DNA of 64,000 nucleotides from Georgenia yuyongxinii (GTDB lineage Bacteria > Actinomycetota > Actinomycetes > Actinomycetales > Actinomycetaceae), in contig NZ_CP040915.1 in the NCBI RefSeq assembly GCF_006352065.1, positions 3,348,001 through 3,412,000 on the forward strand, read 5' to 3'. Under the pieces are notes generated by a model that did not search any database, was not told the origin of the DNA, and worked only from the letters and a program-made list of their open reading frames with translations. Each line of letters starts with the position of its first letter. Position 1 is the stretch's first letter. The position numbers were made by a program, and so were the translations under genes. Below are positions 29,505-37,477 of this stretch, in pieces.

Positions 29505-29510
29505 ACGCTA
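29505..29510 (-). promoter_or_regulatory. Candidate -10 box of the small peptide / patatin transcript
   Basis: TAGCGT on the minus strand; a start near 29498 would give a short leader before the strong ribosome site. No clear -35 was found. The remaining 29511-29690 holds nothing else recognisable. Confidence 0.4.
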
Positions 29511-29690
29511 GCACTCCGACGGCGAGCGGGCGCGCGGCGTCATGCCGGTTGCCGTGCCGCCAGCAGACCTTCGACGACGGTTCCCGAACGGACAGCAACC
29601 GCGCCGCCATGGCACTGCCCTGGTCGGTTGAGGGCAGTGCCACGACAAGCGCGCCATCGCAACCAACCGCGCGACAGCGTGATGCCTCGG

Positions 29691-31427
29691 TCAGTGCGCG
29701 AAGTGCCGCGTCCCCGTGTGGTACATCGTGATCCCGGCCGCGTTCGCGGCGGCGATGACCTCCTCGTCGCGGATGGACCCGCCCGGGTGGACGACGGCGC
29801 GCACGCCGGCGTCGATAAGTACCTGGAGGCCGTCGGCGAAGGGGAAGAAGGCGTCCGAGGCGGCGACCGCGCCTTGGGCCCGGGCGGGCGCGGCGGCCTG
29901 GGCGTCGGCGTCGGCGTTCTCCGCTCCCCCGGCGGCGTCGACGGCGGAGTCCACGGACGCGCCGAGGGTGTTGGCCCGCTCGACGGCGAGGCGGCAGGAG
30001 TCCACCCGGTTGACCTGGCCCATGCCCACCCCGACGCTCGCGCCGGCGTCGGCCAGCAGGATGGCGTTGGAGCGGACGGCGCGCACGGCCCGCCACGCGA
30101 AGGTGAGGTCGGCCAGCGTGCGCTCGTCCGCGGCGTCGCCGGCTACCAGGGTCCAGCCGTCGGGGGTGTCGCCGGGGGCGTCGACGGCGTCGCGGTCCTG
30201 GGCGAGCACCCCGCCGGAGATGGGACGCAGGTCCACGCCGCCGCGGTCGCCGGGGTCCACCACGAGCAGTCGCACGTTCTTCTTGCGGGTGAGGATCTCC
30301 AGCGCTTCGGGCTCGAAGGCCGGGGCGGCGACGACCTCGGTGAACACCGGGGCGACCTGCTCGGCCATCGCGGCGGTGACGGGCCGGTTCGCGGCGACGA
30401 CGCCGCCGTAGGCGGAGACCGGGTCGCAGGCGTGGGCCTTGCGGTGGGCCTCGGCCACGTCCGCCCCGGTGCCGATGCCGCACGGGTTGGCGTGCTTGAT
30501 GATGGCGACGGCGGGGCCGTCGTGGTCGTAGGCGGCGCGGACGGCGGCGTCGGCGTCGACGTAGTTGTTGTAGCTCATGGCCTTGCCGTGCAGCTGCTCG
30601 GCGCCGGCGATGCCGGTGCGCACACCGTCGGCGGTGTACAGGGCGGCACGCTGGTGCGGGTTCTCGCCGTAGCGCAGGCTGGCGCGGCGCACCCAGGCGC
30701 CGCCGGTGAAGCCGGGCAGGGCGGCGGCGGCCGGCTGCTCAACTGCGCCCGCCGCAGCAGCACCGGCGGTGCCGGCGTCGGCTCCGCCGTCGGGCTCCTC
30801 GTCGAAGACGCCACTCATCCACGACGCCACCGCGACGTCGTACGCGGCGGTGTGCTCGAACGCGGCGACGGCGAGCCGGCGGCGCTGGGCCAGGGTGAAC
30901 CCGCCGCCCGCGACGGCAGCGGCGACGTCGTCATACCGGTCCGGGTCGACCACTACGGCCACCGACGGGTGGTTCTTCGCCGCGGCCCGGACCATGGTGG
31001 GCCCGCCGATGTCGATCTGCTCGACGCACTCGTCCACCCCGGCGCCGGAGGCGACGGTCTCGGTGAACGGGTAGAGGTTGACGACCACGAGGTCGAAGGG
31101 CTCCACGCCGAGCTCGGTGAGCTCCTCGCGGTGGGTGGCGAGGCGGCGGTCGGCGAGCACGCCGGCGTGGATTCGCGGGTGCAGGGTCTTCACGCGCCCG
31201 TCGAGGCACTCGGGGAACCCGGTGACGTCCTCGACGCCGGTGACCGGGACACCGGCCGCGGCAATCTTCTTCGCCGTCGAGCCGGTGGAGACGATCTGCA
31301 CCCCGGCGGCGTGCAGGGCCGTGGCGAGCTCCTCCAGGCCGGTCTTGTCGTAGACGGAGACGAGGGCCCGGCGCACGGGTACCTGGTCCCCCACGGGCTC
31401 GATGACGGGGTGGGCGGTCGCGCTCAT
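29691..31427 (-). CDS. purH: Bifunctional AICAR transformylase / IMP cyclohydrolase
   Basis: 578-residue enzyme for the last two steps of IMP synthesis, consuming 10-formyl-THF. The N-terminal MGS-like cyclohydrolase domain starts [16 protein letters not shown]; the transformylase domain has [11 protein letters not shown] and [18 protein letters not shown]. The protein is longer than the usual ~520-530 residues because of two Ala/Gly/Asp-rich insertions (around 205-235 and 480-510). CCAGGAG precedes the ATG. A ZTP riboswitch lies in the leader, and its ligand derives from AICAR, this enzyme's substrate. Confidence 0.95.
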   Translation of the reverse strand: MSATAHPVIEPVGDQVPVRRALVSVYDKTGLEELATALHAAGVQIVSTGSTAKKIAAAGVPVTGVEDVTGFPECLDGRVKTLHPRIHAGVLADRRLATHREELTELGVEPFDLVVVNLYPFTETVASGAGVDECVEQIDIGGPTMVRAAAKNHPSVAVVVDPDRYDDVAAAVAGGGFTLAQRRRLAVAAFEHTAAYDVAVASWMSGVFDEEPDGGADAGTAGAAAAGAVEQPAAAALPGFTGGAWVRRASLRYGENPHQRAALYTADGVRTGIAGAEQLHGKAMSYNNYVDADAAVRAAYDHDGPAVAIIKHANPCGIGTGADVAEAHRKAHACDPVSAYGGVVAANRPVTAAMAEQVAPVFTEVVAAPAFEPEALEILTRKKNVRLLVVDPGDRGGVDLRPISGGVLAQDRDAVDAPGDTPDGWTLVAGDAADERTLADLTFAWRAVRAVRSNAILLADAGASVGVGMGQVNRVDSCRLAVERANTLGASVDSAVDAAGGAENADADAQAAAPARAQGAVAASDAFFPFADGLQVLIDAGVRAVVHPGGSIRDEEVIAAANAAGITMYHTGTRHFAH

Positions 31428-31460
31428 GTGTCGCTCCTGGGTCGATGGCGGGCGTGTAGA

Positions 31461-31490
31461 GGTGCCTCGCGGGCACCCGACCCAGGCACC
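31461..31490 (-). promoter_or_regulatory. Candidate expression platform of the purH riboswitch
   Basis: GGUGCC (31490-31485) can pair with GGCACC (31466-31461). Its left strand overlaps the GGG of the aptamer's conserved CGCCUGGG motif, so ligand-bound aptamer and this stem would be mutually exclusive. Confidence 0.5.
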
Positions 31491-31567
31491 CAGGCGCGCG
31501 GTGCTCTGCAGGGGACTTCCGGCCGCTCCCCGGTGGTGGACGCCACCTTCCTCGCCAGTCACGGCCA
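31488..31567 (-). ncRNA. ZTP (pfl) riboswitch upstream of purH
   Basis: Minus-strand order matches the class: P1 5' strand GGCCGU (31566-31561), GACUGGCG (31560-31553), P2 GGUGG/CCACC (31547-31543 with 31536-31532), GGGGAGC leading to P1 3' strand GCGGCC (31526-31521), and the 3' motif CGCGCCUGGG near 31498-31489. TAAGAT at 31579-31574 places the start of transcription at the aptamer. Confidence 0.9.
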
Positions 31568-31573
31568 GGACCG

Positions 31574-31579
31574 ATCTTA
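31574..31579 (-). promoter_or_regulatory. Probable -10 box of purH
   Basis: TAAGAT on the minus strand; start expected near 31567, the first base of the ZTP aptamer. It overlaps the 3' end of purN, so purH can be transcribed separately from purN. Confidence 0.6.
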
Positions 31580-32218
31580 CCGCGCGCCTCCGACGACGAC
31601 GCGGCGGCCCTCTATCCGCCAGCCCTCGCGGGCGAGCCGACCCACCTGCTCCACGAGCTGGGCGCGCTCGGCGACCTTGATCCGCTCGGTGAGGGTCTCG
31701 ACGTCGTCGTCCTCGAGGACCGGGACGGCGACCTGGGCGAGGATCGCGCCGGAGTCGATGCCGGCGTCGACGAAGAAGAGGGTGGCGCCGGCGAGCTTGA
31801 CGCCGTAGGCGAGGGCGTCGCGGGGGCCGTGGATGCCGGGGAAGGCGGGCAGCAAGGTGTTGTGGGTGTTGACGTAGCGGCCGTCGAACCGCTCGAGGAA
31901 GCGCGGCCCGCAGAGCTTGAGGAAGCCGGCGGAGATCACCAGGTCCGGCTCGTGCGCGGCGACCTGCGCGGTCAGCGCCGCGTCCCAGTCCTCCCGGGCG
32001 GGGTAGTCGCTCACGCGCTCGACGAACGTGGGCAGCCCGGCGTCGCGGGCCATCGCCACCCCGCCGGTGCCCTCCCGGTCCGCCCCGACGGCGACCACGC
32101 GGGCCCCGTAGGCGGGGTCCTGGGTCGCCTCGAGCAGCGCAGCGAGGTTCGACCCGCCGCCGGACACGAGGACGACGAGCCGGGCCGGCCCGGCGGGTGC
32201 GGATGGGGAGGTGCTCAC
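31577..32218 (-). CDS. purN: Phosphoribosylglycinamide formyltransferase
   Basis: 213-residue 10-formyl-THF-dependent GAR transformylase, third step of purine synthesis. [18 protein letters not shown] (phosphate loop), the [20 protein letters not shown] active-site segment with catalytic Asn/His, and [19 protein letters not shown] (Asp) are visible. GTG at 32218 is chosen because TACGCT ends 7 nt before it and there is no ribosome site, so the mRNA is probably leaderless. purH follows after 149 nt containing the riboswitch. Confidence 0.94.
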   Translation of the reverse strand: MSTSPSAPAGPARLVVLVSGGGSNLAALLEATQDPAYGARVVAVGADREGTGGVAMARDAGLPTFVERVSDYPAREDWDAALTAQVAAHEPDLVISAGFLKLCGPRFLERFDGRYVNTHNTLLPAFPGIHGPRDALAYGVKLAGATLFFVDAGIDSGAILAQVAVPVLEDDDVETLTERIKVAERAQLVEQVGRLAREGWRIEGRRVVVGGAR

Positions 32219-32225
32219 CTGCGCG

Positions 32226-32231
32226 AGCGTA
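32226..32231 (-). promoter_or_regulatory. -10 box of leaderless purN
   Basis: TACGCT, 7 nt before the GTG at 32218. Confidence 0.6.
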
Positions 32232-32257
32232 GTCGGCCGGTACGCGATGATGAGGGC

Positions 32258-32794
32258 ATGCCCACGTCTCGTCCTCGGCCCCCGGGTCCGCCCGCGGCGC
32301 CGCCGCCGCCAGCGCCACCGGGCGTGCCGCCGGGCGTGCCGCCGGGTGCGCCGCCGTCGGGCGTGCGCCCCGTGGAACCGGACCCGCCTGCCGCGGCCCA
32401 GACCGATGCGCTGCGGTGGGTCCGCCGGTTCGGGGTGCTGCTCCTGACCGGCATGGGGATCGGCCTCTTCACCCTGCCCTGGCCGTGGCCGTTGCTGTCC
32501 GGCGTGCTGTGCGTGCTGGCACTCGTCGCCGGCGTGGTGGCGCTGGTGAAGGTGCGGGTCTCGCGCATCCGCGGTGCGATGACGCCGGTGCTCGCGATCG
32601 GCCTCGTGCTCGCCGCGGTGCTGGGGATGGCGTCGCTGAGCCAGGTGGTGCTGTGGCGCGAGTACGACGCGTACTCCTCCTGCCTGCGGGAGGCGCTGAC
32701 CGAGCAGGCGCGCGACGCCTGCAGCAGCCGGCTCGAACGGCTGTTGGACGAGCGGCTGCAGAACATGCAGCAGATGGTGCGTCAGGCGTCCTGA
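32258..32794 (+). CDS. Proline-rich small membrane protein
   Basis: 178-residue protein of unknown function. Residues 1-50 are Pro/Ala-rich ([15 protein letters not shown]); about three membrane helices follow between 55 and 135 ([51 protein letters not shown]). The C-terminal 45 residues form a charged amphipathic segment with two Cys ([20 protein letters not shown]). It is divergent from purN and its end overlaps the perM end by 13 nt tail-to-tail. Confidence 0.72.
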   Translation: MPTSRPRPPGPPAAPPPPAPPGVPPGVPPGAPPSGVRPVEPDPPAAAQTDALRWVRRFGVLLLTGMGIGLFTLPWPWPLLSGVLCVLALVAGVVALVKVRVSRIRGAMTPVLAIGLVLAAVLGMASLSQVVLWREYDAYSSCLREALTEQARDACSSRLERLLDERLQNMQQMVRQAS

Positions 32795-34419
32795 GGGCCT
32801 GAGTTCCGTGAGCCGTCCCGAGGACTCGACCACTCCGACAGGCGGGTCCCGCCCCAGCCGCCGGTGTCGCGGGCACCGCTCTTGCGGTCGTGGGCGTCGC
32901 GGCTGGTGCGGGTGAACGTCGGGGCGGGCGCGGCCAGAGGGCTGTCGGTGGCGTCCTCGGTGGTGCCGCCTCCGGCGGCGTCTCCGCCGCCGGTGGTCGC
33001 GGCGTCCGGGGTCGCGGCGCTACGCCCGGTCGGGGAGCTTCGCCCGGTCGCGGCGCTTCGTGGGGTCGCGGCGCTGCGCCCGCTGCCGGCTTTGGTCGCC
33101 GCCCGGGCCGGCGAGGCTGCGGCGCTCGCCGAGGCAACGTTGCTCGCCGTCGGGGCCGAGGTGCCGGAAGCCGAGGCCGCCTCCGTGTGCGACGACCGCT
33201 CACGCAGCCCCGCCACCCGGGCACCGATCGCCGCACGTGTGGCGGGGTGCAGGGCGAGCACCGTCAGCAGCGCACCTCCCCCGACCTCCACCAGCAGCAT
33301 GCCCGCGACGGCGAGCGGCTCCGGACCGATCACCGCCATCCGACCCGCGCCGATCGAGCCCGCGGCGGCCGCGCACATGACCAGGGCGGCGAGCGCCGTC
33401 GTCGTGCCGGCGGCGAGCGCCGCCGAGGCTGCGCCGGCGAGCGAGTCCTGCCGACGGCGGCGGTGCAGCCACCATCCCACGAGCGCACCGACGACGACCG
33501 GCAGTGCGACCACCCACCCCAGCGCCGGGCTGCCCGGCGACGGCAGGGCACCGAGCATCGGGACGGCGGGCAACGGGGCGGCGACCACCTCGCCGGCGCT
33601 GAACAGCGTGCCCTGCCCGACGGCGAACCCGGGCCCGGCGAGCCAGGCGCCGGCCCACACGAGCACGGTGGGCACGAACAGGAGCTGGGTGAGGACCATG
33701 ACTACGCCGCTGACCACGTCCGGCGCGTACGCGCCCTGCACCTGCAGCACCCGTTCCCAGCCGGCGACGGCGGCGACCGTCGCCGCGGCGGCGGCCAGGA
33801 GGCCGAGCGCGCCGACCGCGCGGGCGCCTCCCGCCAGCCCGGCGATGACCGCCGTCTGGATTCGTGCCCAGGCGCGGGACCACCAGCCGACGTGCGCGCC
33901 CACCCGCCACAGTGCGAGACCGGCGCCAACCGCCGACACCAGCACGGTGCCCGCCAGCGCGAGCAGCCGCGCGCCGGGCACCGCGGCGAGGCCGCAGGCG
34001 ATCAACGCGACCAGGGCGAAGCCGGCGGGGACGAACGCGGCGGCCCCGGCCGTGCTCAGCCGCATCCGGCGGGTGGCGCCGTAGCTGAGGGCGAGGCTCA
34101 GCAGCGTGACGCCGAGCGGCATCACCGAGAGGGTGGCGCCGGGCGCCAGGGTCATCGACCCGCCGTGCCCGAGCAGCCACAGGGAGGTGCCGAGACCGGC
34201 CGCGGCCTGCCACGAAGCCTCGCCGAGCGCCGGCGCGGCGGCGGTCGCGACGTAGGTGGCCACCGCCGGGATCACCACGGTGAGCCAGCTGAGCATCGCC
34301 GCCTCCACGCCGGCGACGAGCCCGCGCAGCCAGCCGGACGGCAGGGTGCGGTGGGCACGCGTCGTCGGGGCGTCGATGACGTGCGGGGCGGTGGGGTCGG
34401 CGGTGGGCATCACAACCAT
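32782..34419 (-). CDS. perM: PerM-like (DUF6350) polytopic membrane protein
   Basis: 545-residue integral membrane protein with about nine to eleven helices in residues 25-410. A Ser/Ala/Thr-rich, probably disordered tail of ~130 residues follows, with repeats such as [20 protein letters not shown]. The position beside purN and purH matches mycobacterial Rv0955 (perM), a cell-division-associated persistence factor; that gene-order match supports the name more than sequence. The start could also be ATG at 34410; neither has a clear ribosome site. Confidence 0.78.
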   Translation of the reverse strand: MVVMPTADPTAPHVIDAPTTRAHRTLPSGWLRGLVAGVEAAMLSWLTVVIPAVATYVATAAAPALGEASWQAAAGLGTSLWLLGHGGSMTLAPGATLSVMPLGVTLLSLALSYGATRRMRLSTAGAAAFVPAGFALVALIACGLAAVPGARLLALAGTVLVSAVGAGLALWRVGAHVGWWSRAWARIQTAVIAGLAGGARAVGALGLLAAAAATVAAVAGWERVLQVQGAYAPDVVSGVVMVLTQLLFVPTVLVWAGAWLAGPGFAVGQGTLFSAGEVVAAPLPAVPMLGALPSPGSPALGWVVALPVVVGALVGWWLHRRRRQDSLAGAASAALAAGTTTALAALVMCAAAAGSIGAGRMAVIGPEPLAVAGMLLVEVGGGALLTVLALHPATRAAIGARVAGLRERSSHTEAASASGTSAPTASNVASASAAASPARAATKAGSGRSAATPRSAATGRSSPTGRSAATPDAATTGGGDAAGGGTTEDATDSPLAAPAPTFTRTSRDAHDRKSGARDTGGWGGTRLSEWSSPRDGSRNSGPQDA

Positions 34420-34564
34420 CGTCCGGCCTGCTCGGGGCCGGTGGCCGGACGCGCGGGCGGCGTGTCGGTCGCTGACCGGGTGATCCTCGCCCTGCCGGGG
34501 CCATGGCGCGCCGGGCAGCGCTCCGAGCGGGTCGGTGGGCTCGCCGTCGGGCTACCCCGCCGCG

Positions 34565-34969
34565 CTACTCTCCGCCGCGCTCCCAGGCCTGGGCGACGAG
34601 CTGCTCGAGCACGTCGAGATCGACCTTGCTCAGGCGGCCCAGGTACAGACAACTCACGCCGCGTTTGTATGGGCCGAGCTGGGCGAGCAGCGGCGCGGCC
34701 TCCTCGCGCAGCAGCCCGTACACGGACATCGAGGCCTTGCGCGGAGCGAAGCCGACGACGAACTCGTCGCCCTCGCGGCCGCTCTCGTACCGGTAGTGGT
34801 GCTCGCCGAAGCCGATCATCCCGGCGCCCCAGACGACGGGCGCGGTCCCGGTGACACGGCGCATCAGCTCGAGGAGGACCTGCGCGTCCTCGCGGCGGCC
34901 GGCGGGCTCGGCCTTCTCGATGACCTCGGTCGGTGAGGCGTCGGTGGGCCGCAAGGCGTTCTCGCTCAT
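34565..34969 (-). CDS. DUF1801 domain protein
   Basis: 134-residue single-domain protein of the DUF1801/YdhG-like fold. Characteristic stretches: GTAPVVWGAGMIGFGEHHYR, EFVVGFAPRKASMSVYGL and the C-terminal GVSCLYLGRLSKVDLDVLEQ. Function of the family is not settled. It stands between perM and sucD with its own space on both sides. Confidence 0.85.
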   Translation of the reverse strand: MSENALRPTDASPTEVIEKAEPAGRREDAQVLLELMRRVTGTAPVVWGAGMIGFGEHHYRYESGREGDEFVVGFAPRKASMSVYGLLREEAAPLLAQLGPYKRGVSCLYLGRLSKVDLDVLEQLVAQAWERGGE

Positions 34970-35063
34970 GGGGTCATGATGCCCGACCCACCCGACGACC
35001 CACGGATCGCGAGCCGTGGGCCCGAGACCTGGGCCGTGGGCCGTGGACGGGGAGATGCGCGCG

Positions 35064-35118
35064 CCCGCGAGATGTCATCTTCTCGGTACTTCTCGCGGAG
35101 AAGATGACATCTCGCGGG
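35064..35118. terminator. Perfect 21-bp GAGATGTCATCTTCTC hairpin downstream of sucCD
   Basis: Arms 35064-35084 and 35098-35118 are perfect complements (core GCGAGATGTCATCTTCTC) around a 13-nt loop. It begins 68 nt past the sucD stop. Related sequences lie at 17001-17034 and 28181-28227. Confidence 0.85.
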
Positions 35119-35185
35119 CTACAGGGGCGCACGGGGCGCGCGGCGTGTGCAGGGTGTGCGCGCACTGCCCCCGCGCGGTCGTGCG

Positions 35186-36106
35186 TCAGGCGCCGAGCAG
35201 CTCGCGCGCCAGGCGCGCAGTCTCCGACGGCGTCTTGCCGACCTTGACGCCGGCCGCCTCGAGGGCGACCTTCTTGGCCTCGGCGGTGCCCAAGGAACCG
35301 GAGACGATGGCGCCGGCGTGGCCCATGGTCTTGCCCTCCGGTGCGGTGAAGCCGGCGACGTACCCGACCACCGGCTTGGTGACGTTGGCCTTGATGAACT
35401 CGGCCGCCCGCTCCTCGGCGTCGCCGCCGATCTCCCCGATCATGACGATGAGGTCGGTGTTCGGGTCGTCCTGGAACGCCTGGAGGGCGTCGATGTGCGT
35501 GGTGCCGATGATCGGGTCGCCACCGATGCCGATGCAGGTGGAGAAGCCCAGGTCACCGAGCTCGTACATCATCTGGTAGGTCAGCGTGCCGGACTTCGAG
35601 ACGAGCCCGATGCGGCCCGGCTGGGCGATGTTGGCCGGGGTGATGCCCACGTTGGACTCACCCGGGGTGATGATGCCGGGGCAGTTCGGGCCGATGAGCC
35701 GCACGCCCTTGGACTGGGCGTAGGTGAAGAACTCGGCGGTGTCGTCCACCGGGACGCCCTCGGTGATGATGACGATCAGCGGGACGCCGGCGTCGACGGC
35801 CTCGAGGACCGCGGCCTTGGTGTGGGCCGGCGGCACGAAGATCACCGAGACGTCCGCCCCGGTGGCCTCCTTGGCCTCGGCGACGGAGCCGAAGACGGGC
35901 ACCGACACCTGGCCGGCCTGGCGGGACTCGGCGCCCGGCCCGATCGGGGCGACGTCGAAGTCGACGCTGGTGCCGGCCTTGCGGGGGTTGACGCCGCCGA
36001 CAATCTGGGTGCCCGAGCTGAGCATGCGGCTGGTGTGGATCTGGCCCATCGCGCCCGTCATGCCCTGGACGATGACGCGGGAGCTGGAGCTGAGGAAGAT
36101 CGACAT
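35186..36106 (-). CDS. sucD: Succinyl-CoA synthetase alpha subunit
   Basis: 306-residue CoA-binding subunit of succinyl-CoA ligase (TCA cycle). [20 protein letters not shown] and [10 protein letters not shown] form the CoA-binding domain; the phosphorylated His is in [27 protein letters not shown] is also typical. It lies 15 nt after sucC in the same operon. N-terminal ATG at 36106 matches family length. Confidence 0.97.
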   Translation of the reverse strand: MSIFLSSSSRVIVQGMTGAMGQIHTSRMLSSGTQIVGGVNPRKAGTSVDFDVAPIGPGAESRQAGQVSVPVFGSVAEAKEATGADVSVIFVPPAHTKAAVLEAVDAGVPLIVIITEGVPVDDTAEFFTYAQSKGVRLIGPNCPGIITPGESNVGITPANIAQPGRIGLVSKSGTLTYQMMYELGDLGFSTCIGIGGDPIIGTTHIDALQAFQDDPNTDLIVMIGEIGGDAEERAAEFIKANVTKPVVGYVAGFTAPEGKTMGHAGAIVSGSLGTAEAKKVALEAAGVKVGKTPSETARLARELLGA

Positions 36107-36121
36107 TGTTGTATACGTCCC

Positions 36122-37288
36122 TTACTTCGCGGCCGCGAGCTCGGCGGCCTTGGCGGCCGCGCCGTCCATCGTGTCGGCCATGGTGACCAGCGGGTGGTTC
36201 GCCTCGGCGAGGATCCGGCGACCCTCCTCGACGTTGTTGCCGTCCAGGCGGACCACGAGGGGCTTGGTCTCCTTGTCGCCGAGGATCTCCAGCGCCTTGA
36301 CGATGCCGTTGGCGACCTCGTCGCAGGCGGTGATGCCGCCGAAGACGTTGACGAACACCGACTTCACCTGGGGGTCGCCCAGGATGACGTCCAGGCCGTT
36401 GGCCATGACCTCGGCGTTCGCGCCGCCACCGATGTCGAGGAAGTTCGCGGGCTTGACGCCGTGCTCCTCGCCCGCGTAGGCGACGACGTCGAGGGTGGAC
36501 ATGACCAGCCCGGCACCGTTGCCGATGATGCCGACCTCGCCGTCGAGCTTGACGTAGTTCAGGCCCAGCTCCTTGGCCTTGGCCTCGAGCGGGTCCGCGG
36601 CGGCCTTGTCCTCGAGCTCGGCGTGCTCGGGGTGGCGGAAGTCGGCGTTGGTGTCGAGGGTGACCTTGGCGTCGAGGGCGATGACCGCCCCGTCCTCGGT
36701 GCGCACCAGCGGGTTGACCTCGACGAGGGTGGCGTCCTCCCCGTCGTAGACCGCCCAGAGCTTCTGGATCACGGAGGCGACCTCGTCGGCCACCTCGGGG
36801 GCGAAGCCGGCCTGGTCGACGATCTCCTTGGCCTTGGCCGCGTCGATGCCGACGGTCGGGTCCACGGGCACCTTCGCGAGGGCCTCGGGGCGCTCGACGG
36901 CGAGCTGCTCGATCTCCATGCCGCCCTCGACGGACGCCATGGCGAGATAGCGGCGCTCGGACCGGTCGAGCAGGACGGAGAAGTAGTACTCCTCGGCGAT
37001 CTTGGCGCCCTCGGCGATCATCACGCGGTGGACCGTGTGGCCCTTGATGTCCATGCCGAGGATCTCCTCGGCGCGCGCCTCGGCCTCCTCGGGGCTGTGC
37101 GCGAGCTTGACGCCGCCCGCCTTGCCACGCCCGCCGATCTTGACCTGGGCCTTGACGACGACGGTCCCGCCGCCGAGCTGCTCTGCCGCGGCACGTGCCT
37201 CGGCCGGTGTCGTCGCGACGATCCCGCCAAGCACGGGCACGCCGTGCTTCTCGAGAATGTCCCGAGCCTGGTACTCGAAGAGGTCCAC
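36122..37288 (-). CDS. sucC: Succinyl-CoA synthetase beta subunit
   Basis: 388-residue ATP-grasp subunit that binds nucleotide. [19 protein letters not shown] start, [27 protein letters not shown] and [17 protein letters not shown] are all present. GTG at 37288 is chosen because GGAAGGA lies 9-10 nt upstream and the length becomes standard; two upstream ATGs would overlap the ribosome site. The promoter carries the same CTCGACATCGAG palindrome as icd. Confidence 0.96.
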   Translation of the reverse strand: MDLFEYQARDILEKHGVPVLGGIVATTPAEARAAAEQLGGGTVVVKAQVKIGGRGKAGGVKLAHSPEEAEARAEEILGMDIKGHTVHRVMIAEGAKIAEEYYFSVLLDRSERRYLAMASVEGGMEIEQLAVERPEALAKVPVDPTVGIDAAKAKEIVDQAGFAPEVADEVASVIQKLWAVYDGEDATLVEVNPLVRTEDGAVIALDAKVTLDTNADFRHPEHAELEDKAAADPLEAKAKELGLNYVKLDGEVGIIGNGAGLVMSTLDVVAYAGEEHGVKPANFLDIGGGANAEVMANGLDVILGDPQVKSVFVNVFGGITACDEVANGIVKALEILGDKETKPLVVRLDGNNVEEGRRILAEANHPLVTMADTMDGAAAKAAELAAAK

Positions 37289-37322
37289 CCCGCTGCGTCC
37301 TTCCATTGGCATCACTAGATGC

Positions 37323-37351
37323 CTCGACATCGAGACATCTCGAGGAGCCTA
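37323..37351 (-). promoter_or_regulatory. sucC promoter -10 and overlapping double palindrome
   Basis: TAGGCT (37351-37346, minus) is followed by TCGAGATGTCTCGA (37343-37330), itself overlapping CTCGATGTCGAG (37334-37323). The second palindrome is identical to the one at the icd promoter. Both cover the expected transcription start near 37339. Confidence 0.6.
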
Positions 37352-37477
37352 GCGCGCCGTGGCCCCGGTCACGCACCCGCCCCACAGTGCGGACGGCCCC
37401 TGGCGAGCACATCTCAGGGCGGACGGCTGCCCCGGGCGCGTGACCACCGGGCCGACCGGGGCACGCCCGCGGCCAGC

